A stretch of DNA of 25,358 bases from a virus (IMGVR_UViG_3300005613_000382:1-25358); one strand, 5' to 3'. Numbered from the stretch's first letter, positions 14,276 through 23,219 are shown. The notes: a model not told the origin generated them from the letters alone. Translations and numbers: made by a program.

Positions 14276-14840
14276 CCTGCTCAACTGAACTGTTATCAAG
14301 AAGTGCTTCACACTCTGCTGCAAGCATTGATACTCCATCCTTTTCGATGAAGTATGGTGCCAGCTTCATATGTGCATACCCCTCTCTTGCTTTTCTATTT
14401 ATGTATTCGTGAGTTGCTTTTAATATTGTTTTATCATCAAACTCAGGATACTTTTTCTTAAAAAACTTCATCTTAGCAAGACATGAGTTGCGTGTAGATC
14501 TTACAAGATAGCCTCCACTACGAATACCTACAGGAAACATATCTCTGAACTTATTTGTTAAGGAGATAATTTCATTAGGTAACTTAGTAGTTAATAGCAA
14601 AGCAGACTCATACTCTACTTTTACATCGCAATCTTCTAACATCTTCTTACCTTTCTCAGTTATATGCGCACAACCATCATCTATTGTAAGCATTCCCTTT
14701 TTCATCATTCCCATGGAAGCTTCATGAATACCTATTCCAGACAATAGATCTGGCATAGAACTGAGTTTAGCAAGATACACATACTCATTAGGAGTAACTT
14801 TATAGCTGCTAAGCTTTTCCGTATCGATTGTAATAATCAT
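14253..14840 (-). CDS. Hypothetical protein upstream of the helicase (195 aa)
   Basis: This 195-residue protein has a possible winged-helix-like stretch (VTPNEYVYLAKL; MMKKGMLTIDDGCAHITEKGKKML), followed by a basic helical region (SCLAKMKFFKKKYPEFDDKTI). It ends in an acidic tail (NSSVEQDDWGKDV). A DNA-binding wing and a place directly upstream of, and overlapping, the replicative helicase would suit a helicase loader or origin-binding factor. That role is inference; no loader motif or ATPase site is visible. Start ATG at 14840. Confidence 0.75.
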   Translation of the reverse strand: MIITIDTEKLSSYKVTPNEYVYLAKLSSMPDLLSGIGIHEASMGMMKKGMLTIDDGCAHITEKGKKMLEDCDVKVEYESALLLTTKLPNEIISLTNKFRDMFPVGIRSGGYLVRSTRNSCLAKMKFFKKKYPEFDDKTILKATHEYINRKAREGYAHMKLAPYFIEKDGVSMLAAECEALLDNSSVEQDDWGKDV

Positions 14841-14869
14841 TCTACTACTTTACAAGGATCATAAATATA

Positions 14870-15133
14870 CTATCCCTGTATCCCTTCTTCTACAATATAC
14901 GGTCTGCCGTAAAGAATGTCCTGTACCTGCTCATAACTGAGACCGATACCGAACCTTTTCCTCAACAACAGTGGCAGTTGATCCTCCTGTATATCATCCA
15001 TCTCTTCCCGCAGGATATCGATGAATGCCTGTATAAGATCAACATTCTCTATTTCAGCCTGGATACAAGATCCGTCACGTTCAAACAGGGAGTCATTCTT
15101 ATGTTCACTCCCTCTGTCATCTTTGTGAACCAT
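14870..15133 (-). CDS. Hypothetical protein overlapping SF2 helicase exon 2 (87 aa)
   Basis: The frame from ATG 15133 gives 87 residues. The second half (IENVDLIQAFIDILREEMDD ... LRKRFGIGLSYEQVQDILYG) is a convincing acidic helical domain. The first 28 codons lie on top of the SF2 helicase C-terminus in another frame, an unusually long 85-nt overlap. A start at ATG 15001 would give only 43 residues and cut the helix. The true start is therefore uncertain. Function unknown. Confidence 0.55.
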   Translation of the reverse strand: MVHKDDRGSEHKNDSLFERDGSCIQAEIENVDLIQAFIDILREEMDDIQEDQLPLLLRKRFGIGLSYEQVQDILYGRPYIVEEGIQG

Positions 15134-15208
15134 TTTTCTTCTTGTGTACCTACAGTTACCGGGATGATAACGGTACCGATGCGATTGCCATCCTTTCTCA
15201 GTCTACCT
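15049..15208 (-). CDS. SF2 helicase, exon 2 (C-terminal 54 codons)
   Basis: After the intron's terminal G at 15209 the frame reads AGGTAGACTG. Joined to the GT at the end of exon 1, it completes V-G-R-L-R-K, giving QRVGRLRK, the SF2 motif VI with its arginine fingers. It continues DGNRIGTVIIPVTVGTQEEK to ...DLVSRLK and TAG at 15049. It has no start of its own. Spliced total is 1200 nt, 399 residues. Confidence 0.88.
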
Positions 15209-16212
15209 CTATTATAATTATACACAGATCTTTATAGATCAGTTGATTGCTGATCATCTGCTTTCTCAGATTTCTCTGAGGATCGGACTATATCATTATT
15301 ATATTTCCATAAAAATCCTCCAGCTTTTTTACGTACACCTCTGCAACATGCTGAAATATTGTTTATGAAAAGAGTTTTTTGAGCTTCTATGATAGAATCC
15401 CAAGTACGAATAAATTTTCCATCCAAAGTAAATTGAGTAACAGCAGAAGAGTTAGGATGATCCTTACCTGTTTTATCTGCCATTACGTTGTTTTTACCTT
15501 TTTGTCTTTTAGATAAAGATCTTTTTTGAGCCTCTGTTATGTTTATTTGAGGAGTTGTAGGATACTTATCAAAAGCATCTCCGTGATATCTCCAAACATA
15601 ACCATAAGCTGTTCTACGCCCGTATTTACCTTGAGCTGCAGCAGTTATTTTAGAGTTATTAAACCCTGTCTCTGCCTCTGCTTCAGATATACTTGCCCAA
15701 GAATTAAGTAGTTTTCCTGAAAGATCGTATTGATATATAGGTTTTGTAATTACAACACCTCCTCCTTCAGCTATATTATAGAATTCCTTACTATCAACAG
15801 CATTGTATTCTCTAATATAATACTTTTCTTTTTCTAAAAGTTCCTCCATGGACCCACAATAACAAAGAATTTCTTTATTAAAGTTTTCTTTTCCGTACTT
15901 TTTGATAGAAAGTTTAAATGCCTTGCCCGATCCTAAGTAACTAGGATTGTTTTTACTGTCAAGACCTATATATTTTCTACCATTGATTTTATTTGTCGTC
16001 ATGTATATTACCATGATACAAAAGTACAAACTCTTTGGATAAGATCCAAATATAATACCCACCGCTTCCATAACACACATCACTGTATTATGTACTTCCT
16101 TTCGGAATAGTCTCTGAACGTTCTCTTTCGAGCTTCGCTGCTGATTAACTACAACATTACTTGTTTAGCCTTCCAGCAATTCAATGGGTTTAAAGAGGGC
16201 AGGTATTACTTT
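15209..16212 (-). ncRNA. Group I intron interrupting SF2 helicase motif VI (1004 nt)
   Basis: Exon AGAGGGT (ending 16213) pairs over seven positions with intron GCCCTCT (16200-16194), leaving U-G at the 5' site, a perfect P1. The intron ends with G at 15209. Core elements are P, AATTGCTGGAAGGC (16181-16168); Q, AATCAGCAGC (16146-16137); R, GTTCAGAGACTA (16119-16108); and S, AATAATGATATAGTCC (15300-15285). TTCCGAAAGGAA follows R and CTCAGA-GAAA-TCTGAG follows S as P9. The GIY-YIG gene lies between R and S, running over S and P9. Removal restores the helicase frame exactly. Confidence 0.92.
15232..16014 (-). CDS. GIY-YIG homing endonuclease with NUMOD repeats
   Basis: This 260-residue protein starts at ATG 16014. 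A GTG at 16083 would add 23 residues that look non-coding. The GIY-YIG domain is VIYMTTNKINGRKYIG followed by YLGSGKAFKLSIKKYG, with catalytic-helix residues and EKYYIREYNA. C-terminal DNA-binding modules include two NUMOD1-like repeats. One is PIYQYDLSGKLLNSWASISEA and the other AVTQFTLDGKFIRTWDSIIEA, each closing with GG/YG-x-x-WRY or WKY. A basic NUMOD3-like linker (SLSKRQKGKNN) lies between. It would cut intronless helicase alleles. The last codons coincide with the intron S and P9 elements. Confidence 0.9.
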   Translation of the reverse strand: MVIYMTTNKINGRKYIGLDSKNNPSYLGSGKAFKLSIKKYGKENFNKEILCYCGSMEELLEKEKYYIREYNAVDSKEFYNIAEGGGVVITKPIYQYDLSGKLLNSWASISEAEAETGFNNSKITAAAQGKYGRRTAYGYVWRYHGDAFDKYPTTPQINITEAQKRSLSKRQKGKNNVMADKTGKDHPNSSAVTQFTLDGKFIRTWDSIIEAQKTLFINNISACCRGVRKKAGGFLWKYNNDIVRSSEKSEKADDQQSTDL

Positions 16213-17252
16213 ACCCTCTGAAGAAGATCTCTCTCCTTACTGTAGTACGACATGAGAATGACATTATCGATGCCTTTAAGATTGGCACCTTGTTTCAGCA
16301 TCTTGAATGATGCTATCACATCTATGTCCCCGTTGTCAAACTTCTGCCTGATGCTTGAGTTCTCTGACTCACGCTGTTTGGCAGACTCTCCCTTCTTAGC
16401 TGATCTCACTACGTTCGGAGTTATCTGCTCCAATGCATTGAGATCGTTGCCAAAGATAATGGTTTTACCCTTAAGTTCTGCAAGTATCTGATTTATAGCC
16501 TCTACTTTTGAGGGAAGGGAATACAGAAGCTCAGCTCTTCTATTGGAGCTTATCCTGAACTCGACCTCTTTTTGGGACGGATTACGATAGAACATGGATC
16601 TTTTGAATCTCTTGTCCCAATACTCGTATGTATTTGCCTCAGTGGTCATGAACGGCTTCTTTTTACTACCTCCAGGTATGATCTTCTTAGTACCATCCAA
16701 CTTATGGTGCAGTACATAGATATCAAGTGGTCTGGAAGTACCATCCTCCTGTCCCTCATCCAACGTGTATGAAAAGCATATGGGTGCAATGGTATTGAGC
16801 AGGTCCATCTTTGTGGTATCTTCTCCATCTATGGTCACTTCATCGTCATCTATCGTAGCTGACAGTCCCATTATACGGTCATAACTGTTGTTACGATAAT
16901 ACTTTGAATATGCCGGAGATAGGGAATCATGTATCTCATCTGCAATTACAAGAGTGTGTTCCATACCTACCTTACGATAGGCAGACTGATAACACATGAA
17001 CTCTATGTCCTTGCCGCTAAGATCTATACCGAAGACCTCTCTGTATTTGACGATCTGCTCTTTCAGATCCTGCTCACGTTGCCGTGTTTCAGCAAGGAAG
17101 AGTATCCTGTCTCCTACTTCAAGCTCATTTATCGCATGCAATGCAATGAATGTCTTACCTACACCTGTGATGGCCTGTATTGTCCCCTGGCGGCCATTTT
17201 CACACCAGGCTTTGAATGCTTCTCTCTGTACTCTGTCACGGGGATCTTTCAT
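16213..17252 (-). CDS. SF2 DNA helicase, exon 1
   Basis: This carries the first 346 codons plus two bases of an SF2 helicase of the DEAD/DEAH-type replication or recombination group. Motif I is TGVGKT (29-34), motif Ia is near LFLAETRQREQ, motif II is DEIH (105-108), motif III is SAT (131-133), and motifs IV-V include TIIFGND and IASFKMLKQGANLK. Without splicing, translation stops after ...LLQRVK, just before motif VI arginines, and should give an inactive ATPase. The ATG at 17252 follows the polymerase stop by 15 nt. Likely role: remodelling forks or recombination intermediates. Confidence 0.92.
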
Positions 17253-17267
17253 TTTAATTCTTCTTTT

Positions 17268-19166
17268 TCATTTTTGCCAATACTCTGTAATATTCGGAAC
17301 AGCAGGGATCTCAACATGATCACAGAACGCCCGAGCTGCAGATTCCATGGCATCCTGTACCATGGCAGCCATATCTTCAGCCATATCAATAGGGCATTCC
17401 AAACACATCTCATCATGGATGAATGAGACCATCTTGACCTTGCCTTGTAGGTCATTGTCCAGAATATGATTGAACACTTTTACTCCTGCAAGCTTCATCA
17501 TACTTGCGGAGACCGATTGGATCGGATAGTTCAGAGCATTACGTTCATACTTACCCTTAGTGGTATAGTATTCACGTATCATTGCTCTGTCAGGCACCGA
17601 TCCGTTATCATAGATGTCCTGTATCTCTTCCCGCAACTCAGAGAATCGATCAAAACCTTCCATGAATATCTTTCGCTTTGATACTCTGTCAGTTACCACA
17701 TGTCCATATGCTATCACCTCTTTCTTTCTCTTCTCAAAGTACTTCTTGAGATCAGGAAAGGAATCAAGATACGCATCAATGAACTTCTGAGCTTCCTTTT
17801 CAGATATACCGAAGCTGTCCTTTACGGAAAATGCTGATGCACCATAGGCTATCTGAAATGACAGTATCTTACCGATCTGCCTCTTATCAGAGTTCTGTTT
17901 CTTGCTTACCACTACCGGTCTGCCCTCTATCTCAGAGAACATTCTGGAAGCTACCATGGAATGTGAATCACCATCACCGTTCTTAAAAAAATCTATATAG
18001 TTGCGTTCATTGGCCATGTCAGCGAGTACCCTTGTCTCCTGTGCTGAATAGTCAGCTACAACAAGAGTATTACCTTCATCTGCAATGAAACACTTTCTTA
18101 TATTCTCGTCAGCAGGAATGTTCTGAAGATTGGGATCGGATGATGATATCCTGCCCGTATTCAGTATCTGCCAGTAGTTGCTGTGCAATCTACCGGTACT
18201 CCTGTTCACATGCTTCAAGAATGACTCTCCATATGTCGTTACCAGTTTCCTCTTTTCCATGTATCTCAAATATATTGGGATGAGAGGAAACTCATTCTTG
18301 AATTTCTTAAGGTGCTTGGACTCTATGGAGTCCTTCGGCCTACCTTTATCCATGACAGTAGTGTCCACACCGAGTGTCTTGAACACCTCTGTCATATCCT
18401 TTGTGGAGGTTATCTTAGGAGATATCATCTTATCCTCAGAGAACAGATCCAACTGCGCTTCACGGTACTGAGGCATGTTATCGAATATCCAATTGACAAC
18501 TTCCTGCTCAGCTTCTTTCTCCTGAGCCTGGTGGCCGGCATTGTTCTCCAACCACTTCTTTCTGTCCAACTTGAACCCACAATACTCTGTATATGCAAGA
18601 GCAGATACATACTGTGACTCCAAAGAGATCGTACGTTCAAGGTCAAGTTCTTTGGCTCTCTCCATCTGAGAGTCATAGATACCCTTGAGAAACTTGACAT
18701 CATCTGCAGCATACCGTATCACTCTGGGAGTCAATCCCTCACGGTGTATGTTACCTCTGATGTCTTTCGTCATTACAGCATCACAGTACTTGAATGCCAC
18801 TACATCCAAACCGAGTCCTCTCTGAGAAAGTCCTGTAGTAAGGACACACTCATTCAAGAATGTGTCCATTACCTTCCTTGGGAATATCCCACGGTGATAC
18901 AGGAATCTGAGATCGAACTTGGCATTGTGATAGATGGAAGGAACATTCTCCAGTATCTCTTTGATAAGAGGTACCTCTGATATGTTCACCTCCTTACAAT
19001 CTATCACATACTGACGTTCTCCGTCAGCAGTACCGAGCTGTAATGATAGAAGTTCACATGTGTGTGGATCGAAACCCATGGTCTCTGTATCCACCTGTAC
19101 ACATTCCTCCTCAAGCAGATGCTCAAAAAGGTTGCATTTCTTCTTCGTGTTGATGAGTTCTATCAT
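17268..19166 (-). CDS. Family A DNA polymerase with 3'-5' exonuclease
   Basis: This 632-residue replicative polymerase, T7/PolA-type, has no 5'-3' exonuclease domain. Proofreading motifs are VDTET (Asp26, Glu28), NAKFDLRFL and YAADDVKFL. Polymerase motif A is VVADYSAQETRVLADM, motif B is RQIGKILSFQIAYG, with the conserved Arg, Lys, Phe/Tyr and Gly, and motif C is SFIHDEM with the catalytic HDE. All catalytic residues seem intact. The ATG at 19166 overlaps the upstream gene by 44 nt, and the SF2 helicase follows after 15 nt. It acts with the DnaB-like helicase, primase and SSB-like protein encoded downstream. Confidence 0.96.
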   Translation of the reverse strand: MIELINTKKKCNLFEHLLEEECVQVDTETMGFDPHTCELLSLQLGTADGERQYVIDCKEVNISEVPLIKEILENVPSIYHNAKFDLRFLYHRGIFPRKVMDTFLNECVLTTGLSQRGLGLDVVAFKYCDAVMTKDIRGNIHREGLTPRVIRYAADDVKFLKGIYDSQMERAKELDLERTISLESQYVSALAYTEYCGFKLDRKKWLENNAGHQAQEKEAEQEVVNWIFDNMPQYREAQLDLFSEDKMISPKITSTKDMTEVFKTLGVDTTVMDKGRPKDSIESKHLKKFKNEFPLIPIYLRYMEKRKLVTTYGESFLKHVNRSTGRLHSNYWQILNTGRISSSDPNLQNIPADENIRKCFIADEGNTLVVADYSAQETRVLADMANERNYIDFFKNGDGDSHSMVASRMFSEIEGRPVVVSKKQNSDKRQIGKILSFQIAYGASAFSVKDSFGISEKEAQKFIDAYLDSFPDLKKYFEKRKKEVIAYGHVVTDRVSKRKIFMEGFDRFSELREEIQDIYDNGSVPDRAMIREYYTTKGKYERNALNYPIQSVSASMMKLAGVKVFNHILDNDLQGKVKMVSFIHDEMCLECPIDMAEDMAAMVQDAMESAARAFCDHVEIPAVPNITEYWQK

Positions 19167-19548
19167 ATTCTTCTACCAATGGTGCTATACTTGTCACTGC
19201 AAGACCTGAACCTAGAAGACTCCTACCATACACCGGTGAGTCATATCGTCCCTGGGCCAGCAAAGATGCCAAAGATACGGGCATTTTATCAGATATGTCA
19301 TATCTGAACATGCCTATTTCTGACTTTACATCCTCTACTGACATATCAGTGTCCCTTGCAAAGACCTCTATCAGGCCATCACTCATCTCAAGGGGATCCA
19401 TCAACTCAAATACACAGTTTTCCTTGACATTGATAGGGTTATCAGTTATATATTTACTGAATCCTCCAACCTTGTTAAAATACATTATTTTATTAGGACC
19501 TACGAATGCTCGTATCTTCTGGGCTATTATTGTTTGTCTATTAGCCAT
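19123..19548 (-). CDS. Hypothetical protein upstream of DNA polymerase (141 aa)
   Basis: This 141-residue soluble protein (MANRQTIIAQKIRAFVGPNK) has an acidic middle (DTDMSVEDVKSEIG) and a His/Glu-rich end (THQHEEEMQPF). Its end overlaps the polymerase start by 44 nt, suggesting coupling. A terminator precedes it, so a promoter is expected at 19567-19549, where an AT-rich stretch lies. No motif recognised. Confidence 0.72.
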   Translation of the reverse strand: MANRQTIIAQKIRAFVGPNKIMYFNKVGGFSKYITDNPINVKENCVFELMDPLEMSDGLIEVFARDTDMSVEDVKSEIGMFRYDISDKMPVSLASLLAQGRYDSPVYGRSLLGSGLAVTSIAPLVEEYDRTHQHEEEMQPF

Positions 19549-19567
19549 TTTATAAAACTATTGAAAG

Positions 19568-19599
19568 TAAAAAGAGGAGAGGGATCTTCCCCCTCCTCC
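19568..19599 (-). terminator. Rho-independent terminator after the 161-residue gene
   Basis: Minus-strand GGAGGAGGG and CCCTCTCCTC form a G/C-rich stem with one bulge around a short GGAAGAT-type loop, followed by TTTTTACTTT. It lies just after the stop at 19607 and before the gene at 19548, so it closes the 24-19.6 kb transcript and separates it from the replication block. Confidence 0.8.
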
Positions 19600-19606
19600 A
19601 ATGATA

Positions 19607-20092
19607 TCAGATAGACAGCATACTGTCCATCAATTCAGCAATGACCTGAACCTTTTCAGTTCTGTCAATATCAGGATCGTCTATCTTATTAAGGATAGAA
19701 CCTATCATCTCCTTACGGATATCAATAAAGTCCGTAGGATTGACAAGACCGAGAGTATCCATCTTGTTCTTAAGATACTCAAGCTTCTTCTGTTCCTTGG
19801 CAAGAGACCTGATAGTAGCTTCTACTACCGATCTCTGAGCACCTATGATCTGGAATGAACTTCTATCAACAGTATAACTGTTTCTATCCTGAGTCTGTGT
19901 ATTGGTAGCAGTCATCTCATAACGACTACCATACGCATCTTTGATAGTGTCAACAATATAAGGTACTCCTGGGGAGAAGTTGCTACTATTATCAGTAAAT
20001 ACCACAAGACAGCCCTTACTCAGGAGCATCTTTATACTATTGATCTTAGACCTGAACGTATAATCAGGTATGTCTTTGAATATTTCATCCAT
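19607..20092 (-). CDS. Hypothetical protein (161 aa)
   Basis: This 161-residue protein has an N-terminal alpha/beta part (KGCLVVFTDNSSNFSPGVPY, VDTIKDAYGSRYEM), which could be a small SH3-like beta barrel, and a C-terminal helical, coiled-coil-like half (EATIRSLAKEQKKLEYLKNK). It overlaps the upstream gene by 8 nt and is followed by a terminator. Function unknown. Confidence 0.75.
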   Translation of the reverse strand: MDEIFKDIPDYTFRSKINSIKMLLSKGCLVVFTDNSSNFSPGVPYIVDTIKDAYGSRYEMTATNTQTQDRNSYTVDRSSFQIIGAQRSVVEATIRSLAKEQKKLEYLKNKMDTLGLVNPTDFIDIRKEMIGSILNKIDDPDIDRTEKVQVIAELMDSMLSI

Positions 20093-20420
20093 TTTTATTG
20101 AACTTTTTAGGTTTTAGATCTGATACTTTTGCATGACGGAACTTGGATCCAGGATGTAGATGGTGTAATTGATATCTCTTTGGCGTTCTTTGTCCGTTCT
20201 GGAACTGTAGCCACTGCTTACCATCAACGTCTGTGAATACTGAATTAACAGTCAATACTGGAACGAACATCTTCCTGTTCGACTCCATCTGCTCAGCAAT
20301 AGAGCTTTCACTGATAAGGGTATCAGTGTGCTCTACTACCTTCTTTCCCATGTTCACATACATCGGCATATGAATTACCGATGTCTGTGTACATATCAAC
20401 TTGTCTCCTGCTTTAAACAT
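20085..20420 (-). CDS. Hypothetical beta-rich protein (111 aa)
   Basis: This 111-residue protein begins MFKAGDKLICTQTSV, an SH3/KOW-like opening also seen in the next gene's N-terminus, and continues with strands (FVPVLTVNSVFTD, KQWLQFQNGQRTP). The end is basic (SDLKPKKFNKNG). It may be a small barrel-fold protein; its partner and role are unknown. It overlaps both neighbours by 8 nt. Confidence 0.72.
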   Translation of the reverse strand: MFKAGDKLICTQTSVIHMPMYVNMGKKVVEHTDTLISESSIAEQMESNRKMFVPVLTVNSVFTDVDGKQWLQFQNGQRTPKRYQLHHLHPGSKFRHAKVSDLKPKKFNKNG

Positions 20421-21288
20421 TTTCTTCAGATATCATAAGGGTTTCTTCCAACTTTACTCTCAACTCGCTGATGCTGAACTCATTCAGTGCTATTCCCAGT
20501 GAATAGGGAATACATACATTGAATATGTTGTCCATTATCAGATTATGAGACTGTCCCGTCTCTTCATTGGTCTTCTTCATTCCGAGTCTGACCCTGTTGA
20601 TGACAGAGAGAAAATAACCTCCCATGATCATTTCCTTGTAAGACAGACCCAACTTGAGTATGTCATCCACAACATTGTCAGACATTGGTGAACTGCAGGA
20701 AGCATTGACAACTGTACGTATCACCTTTGATCTGTACTCCTCATCATCCAAGAGGATGTCAGTAAGATTACTGTCAGAGTACGCGCTTACTTTAAAGTCC
20801 TCTTCTGTGATCAGAGGGGACTCTTTCATAAGAGTGATGTAGTGATCAATGATCTTTGTTCTTATCTCCAAAGGTATCTTACGTGGATCATCCACATTCA
20901 GTATCCTGTCCAGCTCAGACATCCTGTCCTTATACTGATGTCCTCCTTCAGTACCTTGGATACCACTGTCTCTGATATGCCCAGAAACAGGATTACCGAT
21001 GGAGATGTTATCAGGATAATCAAGAGCAAGATCAATTATCTCCTTGCATATTTGAGCAGCCTCAGCATAAAACTCAACAGACTCGAATTTTCCCAGAATA
21101 TCATGGAGCTTTGCATTGATGTAAGCTCTTCTTATTCTATTATTGGAGCCTACCATTATTCTAAGGGCATTGTCCTGCCCTACAAGACCATGATCTTTCA
21201 ACGCTTTAAGTGCGATCTGATTGGTTCCTATGGCTGTTGCTACTGAATTAGTGTTGAACAGCACCGACTTTAGAAATCTCTTTATCAT
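20413..21288 (-). CDS. Hypothetical helical protein (291 aa)
   Basis: This 291-residue, mostly helical protein has no recognised motif. A basic N-terminus (MIKRFLKSVLFNTNS) precedes a Gly-rich central segment (NISIGNPVSGHIRDSGIQGT) and several long amphipathic helices. It is tightly coupled to the VWA-like gene (41-nt overlap) and may work with the AAA+/VWA-like pair, but this is context only. Start ATG at 21288. Confidence 0.75.
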   Translation of the reverse strand: MIKRFLKSVLFNTNSVATAIGTNQIALKALKDHGLVGQDNALRIMVGSNNRIRRAYINAKLHDILGKFESVEFYAEAAQICKEIIDLALDYPDNISIGNPVSGHIRDSGIQGTEGGHQYKDRMSELDRILNVDDPRKIPLEIRTKIIDHYITLMKESPLITEEDFKVSAYSDSNLTDILLDDEEYRSKVIRTVVNASCSSPMSDNVVDDILKLGLSYKEMIMGGYFLSVINRVRLGMKKTNEETGQSHNLIMDNIFNVCIPYSLGIALNEFSISELRVKLEETLMISEENV

Positions 21289-22210
21289 TTTTATTAAAGA
21301 TTTGTTTTGTTAGTAAATTAAACGCCTGTTCTGGCGAGTTGTCCTTAAACTCGGAACCAAGTATCATATCAAGTCCGAGAAGCTCAGCGTCCTCTTCATA
21401 CTTGATATTGCAATCATGACCAAGACCGGAGTCTATCTCACCTGATAGGAAATAACACCAACCCAAAAATACATGATGTCTGAACATTCCAACATTACCA
21501 AGCAGAGCCATACGATTAATATTCATACGCTCTGAACTTGCCTTTGCTATCATGCTTATACCCTGTCTGTCATACTCTTCTGTCATGCCTTGGGCATCAA
21601 AAAGAATATGTAGTTCAACAGGTATACCGGCAGCCTCTATCATCATAATAGATATTGTAAGGTTAGTAATAAGCTTTACAAATTGCTCATCATTGCTATT
21701 TCCATTGAGTCCTAGCTTCACACCGATCTTGAATCCGTTAGAATCTTTCTTCTTCCTGGATACATACATATCAGCGTTACCACTGAGTGCTCTAGGAATA
21801 CTGAATCTACCACGGTCATCACGGAACTCACGTTTTTTACGTTTGGATATCATCTTACTGAACAGATGCTGAAGTCCATCGGAGTTCATAGCGTCTTTGA
21901 ATGATGCCTTTATACTCTCTACAATATCCTTACGGGGATCAAGGTTTTCCCACCTTGCATTGTAGGTTTCAAAGTCACCATCATTACCATATCTCCAAGA
22001 ACCATCATTTCCTTTAAGACATTGATTGATAGTAAGCTTTCTATCATACTCATCACCTGTTTCTTCCAGGTCCTCATGAAGTTCTTCAGTGTTATTGACT
22101 ATATCCAGGAACTCAAAGAGAGACTTGAACTTGATGTATTCTACCTCATCAGACCGTAATCTCCTGCTCTTTAAGTCCATTTTCATACTTTTTACAAGGT
22201 TCTTTAACAT
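21248..22210 (-). CDS. Probable VWA/CobT-like partner of the AAA+ ATPase
   Basis: This 320-residue protein has a C-terminal half with the alternating strand/helix pattern of a von Willebrand A-like domain. FKIGVKLGLNGNSN stands where the MIDAS strand occurs, then LTISIMMIEAAGIPVELHIL, SERMNINRMALLG and HHVFLGWCYFLSGE. The N-terminal part has KFKSLFEFLDIVNN and an acidic stretch. AAA+ (MoxR/CobS) genes are often paired with VWA proteins, and here the genes overlap by 62 nt. The classical DxSxS MIDAS is not visible (Gly-Asn-Ser-Asn instead), so metal binding is doubtful. The VWA call is inference. A later ATG at 22186 would shorten the overlap. Confidence 0.55.
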   Translation of the reverse strand: MLKNLVKSMKMDLKSRRLRSDEVEYIKFKSLFEFLDIVNNTEELHEDLEETGDEYDRKLTINQCLKGNDGSWRYGNDGDFETYNARWENLDPRKDIVESIKASFKDAMNSDGLQHLFSKMISKRKKREFRDDRGRFSIPRALSGNADMYVSRKKKDSNGFKIGVKLGLNGNSNDEQFVKLITNLTISIMMIEAAGIPVELHILFDAQGMTEEYDRQGISMIAKASSERMNINRMALLGNVGMFRHHVFLGWCYFLSGEIDSGLGHDCNIKYEEDAELLGLDMILGSEFKDNSPEQAFNLLTKQIFNKNDKEISKVGAVQH

Positions 22211-23165
22211 TCTTCAGAAACACTTCCTGCTCTTTGGGATCCCAATGAGAGGTAAGGGTCTTCATGATCTTGTAAGTGTTCAGACCATTCTGGAACAGAG
22301 TATAGCAGTCCACAACAGTACGAGTAGATATGACCTCATTGATACCCATCTTCTTGATCTGAGTTCTAATAGCAGTCATCATATCCATCCATGCTGCATC
22401 AGTAAGAGATCTCTCCAACTCATGATCATAGTCAATATGAACCCTACACATCTTGAATCTGTCAAGGAATGCAGTATCCTGAATGTCACGACCTGAGTAA
22501 TCCATACTTGCATTGCCCCAGGTATTACCTGCAAGGATACAGTAGAAGTCCTCATGTTTCTTTGCCATGGTATTACCCTTACGGGTAGGAACGGACAGCA
22601 TACCACTACGATCGAATGCAGCATTCAATACGATAGCCATACCAGGAGACATTGCATCGTACTCATCAATGAGCATGACACCACCGTTCTCATAGAAATC
22701 AAGGAACGTAGGATAGTTGTATCCTGCAAGGTCATTGAAACCTATAAGCTCTGTCTTCGATGCCTCCTCATTACAAGAGAATGTGGCATATCTCAGATCC
22801 ATGATATCCGCAACCTGCTTGGCAAGAGTGGATTTACCAGAACCAGTAGGTCCTACGATCATGGCCTGCTTGAACAGTTGTAAGTACATGAGTACCTCAG
22901 AAGTTCTCTGATGTGTCTTCAGTGGATCAACTTCATAAGTGACATCCTTAAGAGTGATCTGTTGTATCGCAGTTCTTTCTTGAATAGACCTCACTGCTTC
23001 ATCAAGAGAGTTCTTCATCGACTCCTCAACACCAGAAATGAATGTATTGATCCTGGAATCGATACGTTCGTCACTGATCTCATCTTTGATAGCTGATCTT
23101 ACGAGATTTCTCATCTGCCCGGACATCAGCATAAGTCCGAGTTTTCTTTCAATATCTTTTTCCAT
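22149..23165 (-). CDS. MoxR/CobS-like AAA+ ATPase
   Basis: This 338-residue AAA+ protein has Walker A GPTGSGKS (105-112), Walker B VMLIDEYD (163-170), sensor 1 ILAGNTWG with Asn214, and a DRF arginine-finger segment (235-237). The DLAGYNYPTF loop and AFDRSGMLSVPTR match the MoxR/CobS branch. About 90 helical residues precede the ATPase core. These ATPases remodel protein complexes with a VWA-type partner, here probably the next gene. ATG at 23165, with a 54-base gap to the upstream gene. Confidence 0.9.
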   Translation of the reverse strand: MEKDIERKLGLMLMSGQMRNLVRSAIKDEISDERIDSRINTFISGVEESMKNSLDEAVRSIQERTAIQQITLKDVTYEVDPLKTHQRTSEVLMYLQLFKQAMIVGPTGSGKSTLAKQVADIMDLRYATFSCNEEASKTELIGFNDLAGYNYPTFLDFYENGGVMLIDEYDAMSPGMAIVLNAAFDRSGMLSVPTRKGNTMAKKHEDFYCILAGNTWGNASMDYSGRDIQDTAFLDRFKMCRVHIDYDHELERSLTDAAWMDMMTAIRTQIKKMGINEVISTRTVVDCYTLFQNGLNTYKIMKTLTSHWDPKEQEVFLKNVKEPCKKYENGLKEQEITV

Positions 23166-23219
23166 TACGTTTTTTATAGGAATAAGAACATAGGCCGTTA
23201 CAGGTGGCCATTATACCTT

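Noticed and set aside
16081-16083. GTG start for the GIY-YIG protein
   Set aside because: The added 23 residues lie before the GIY-YIG domain and overlap intron core sequence; ATG 16014 fits the domain boundary.
23166-23219. GGCC...GGCC hairpin between membrane-protein and AAA+ genes
   Set aside because: The stem is only four to five pairs and has no T tract, so it was not called a terminator.
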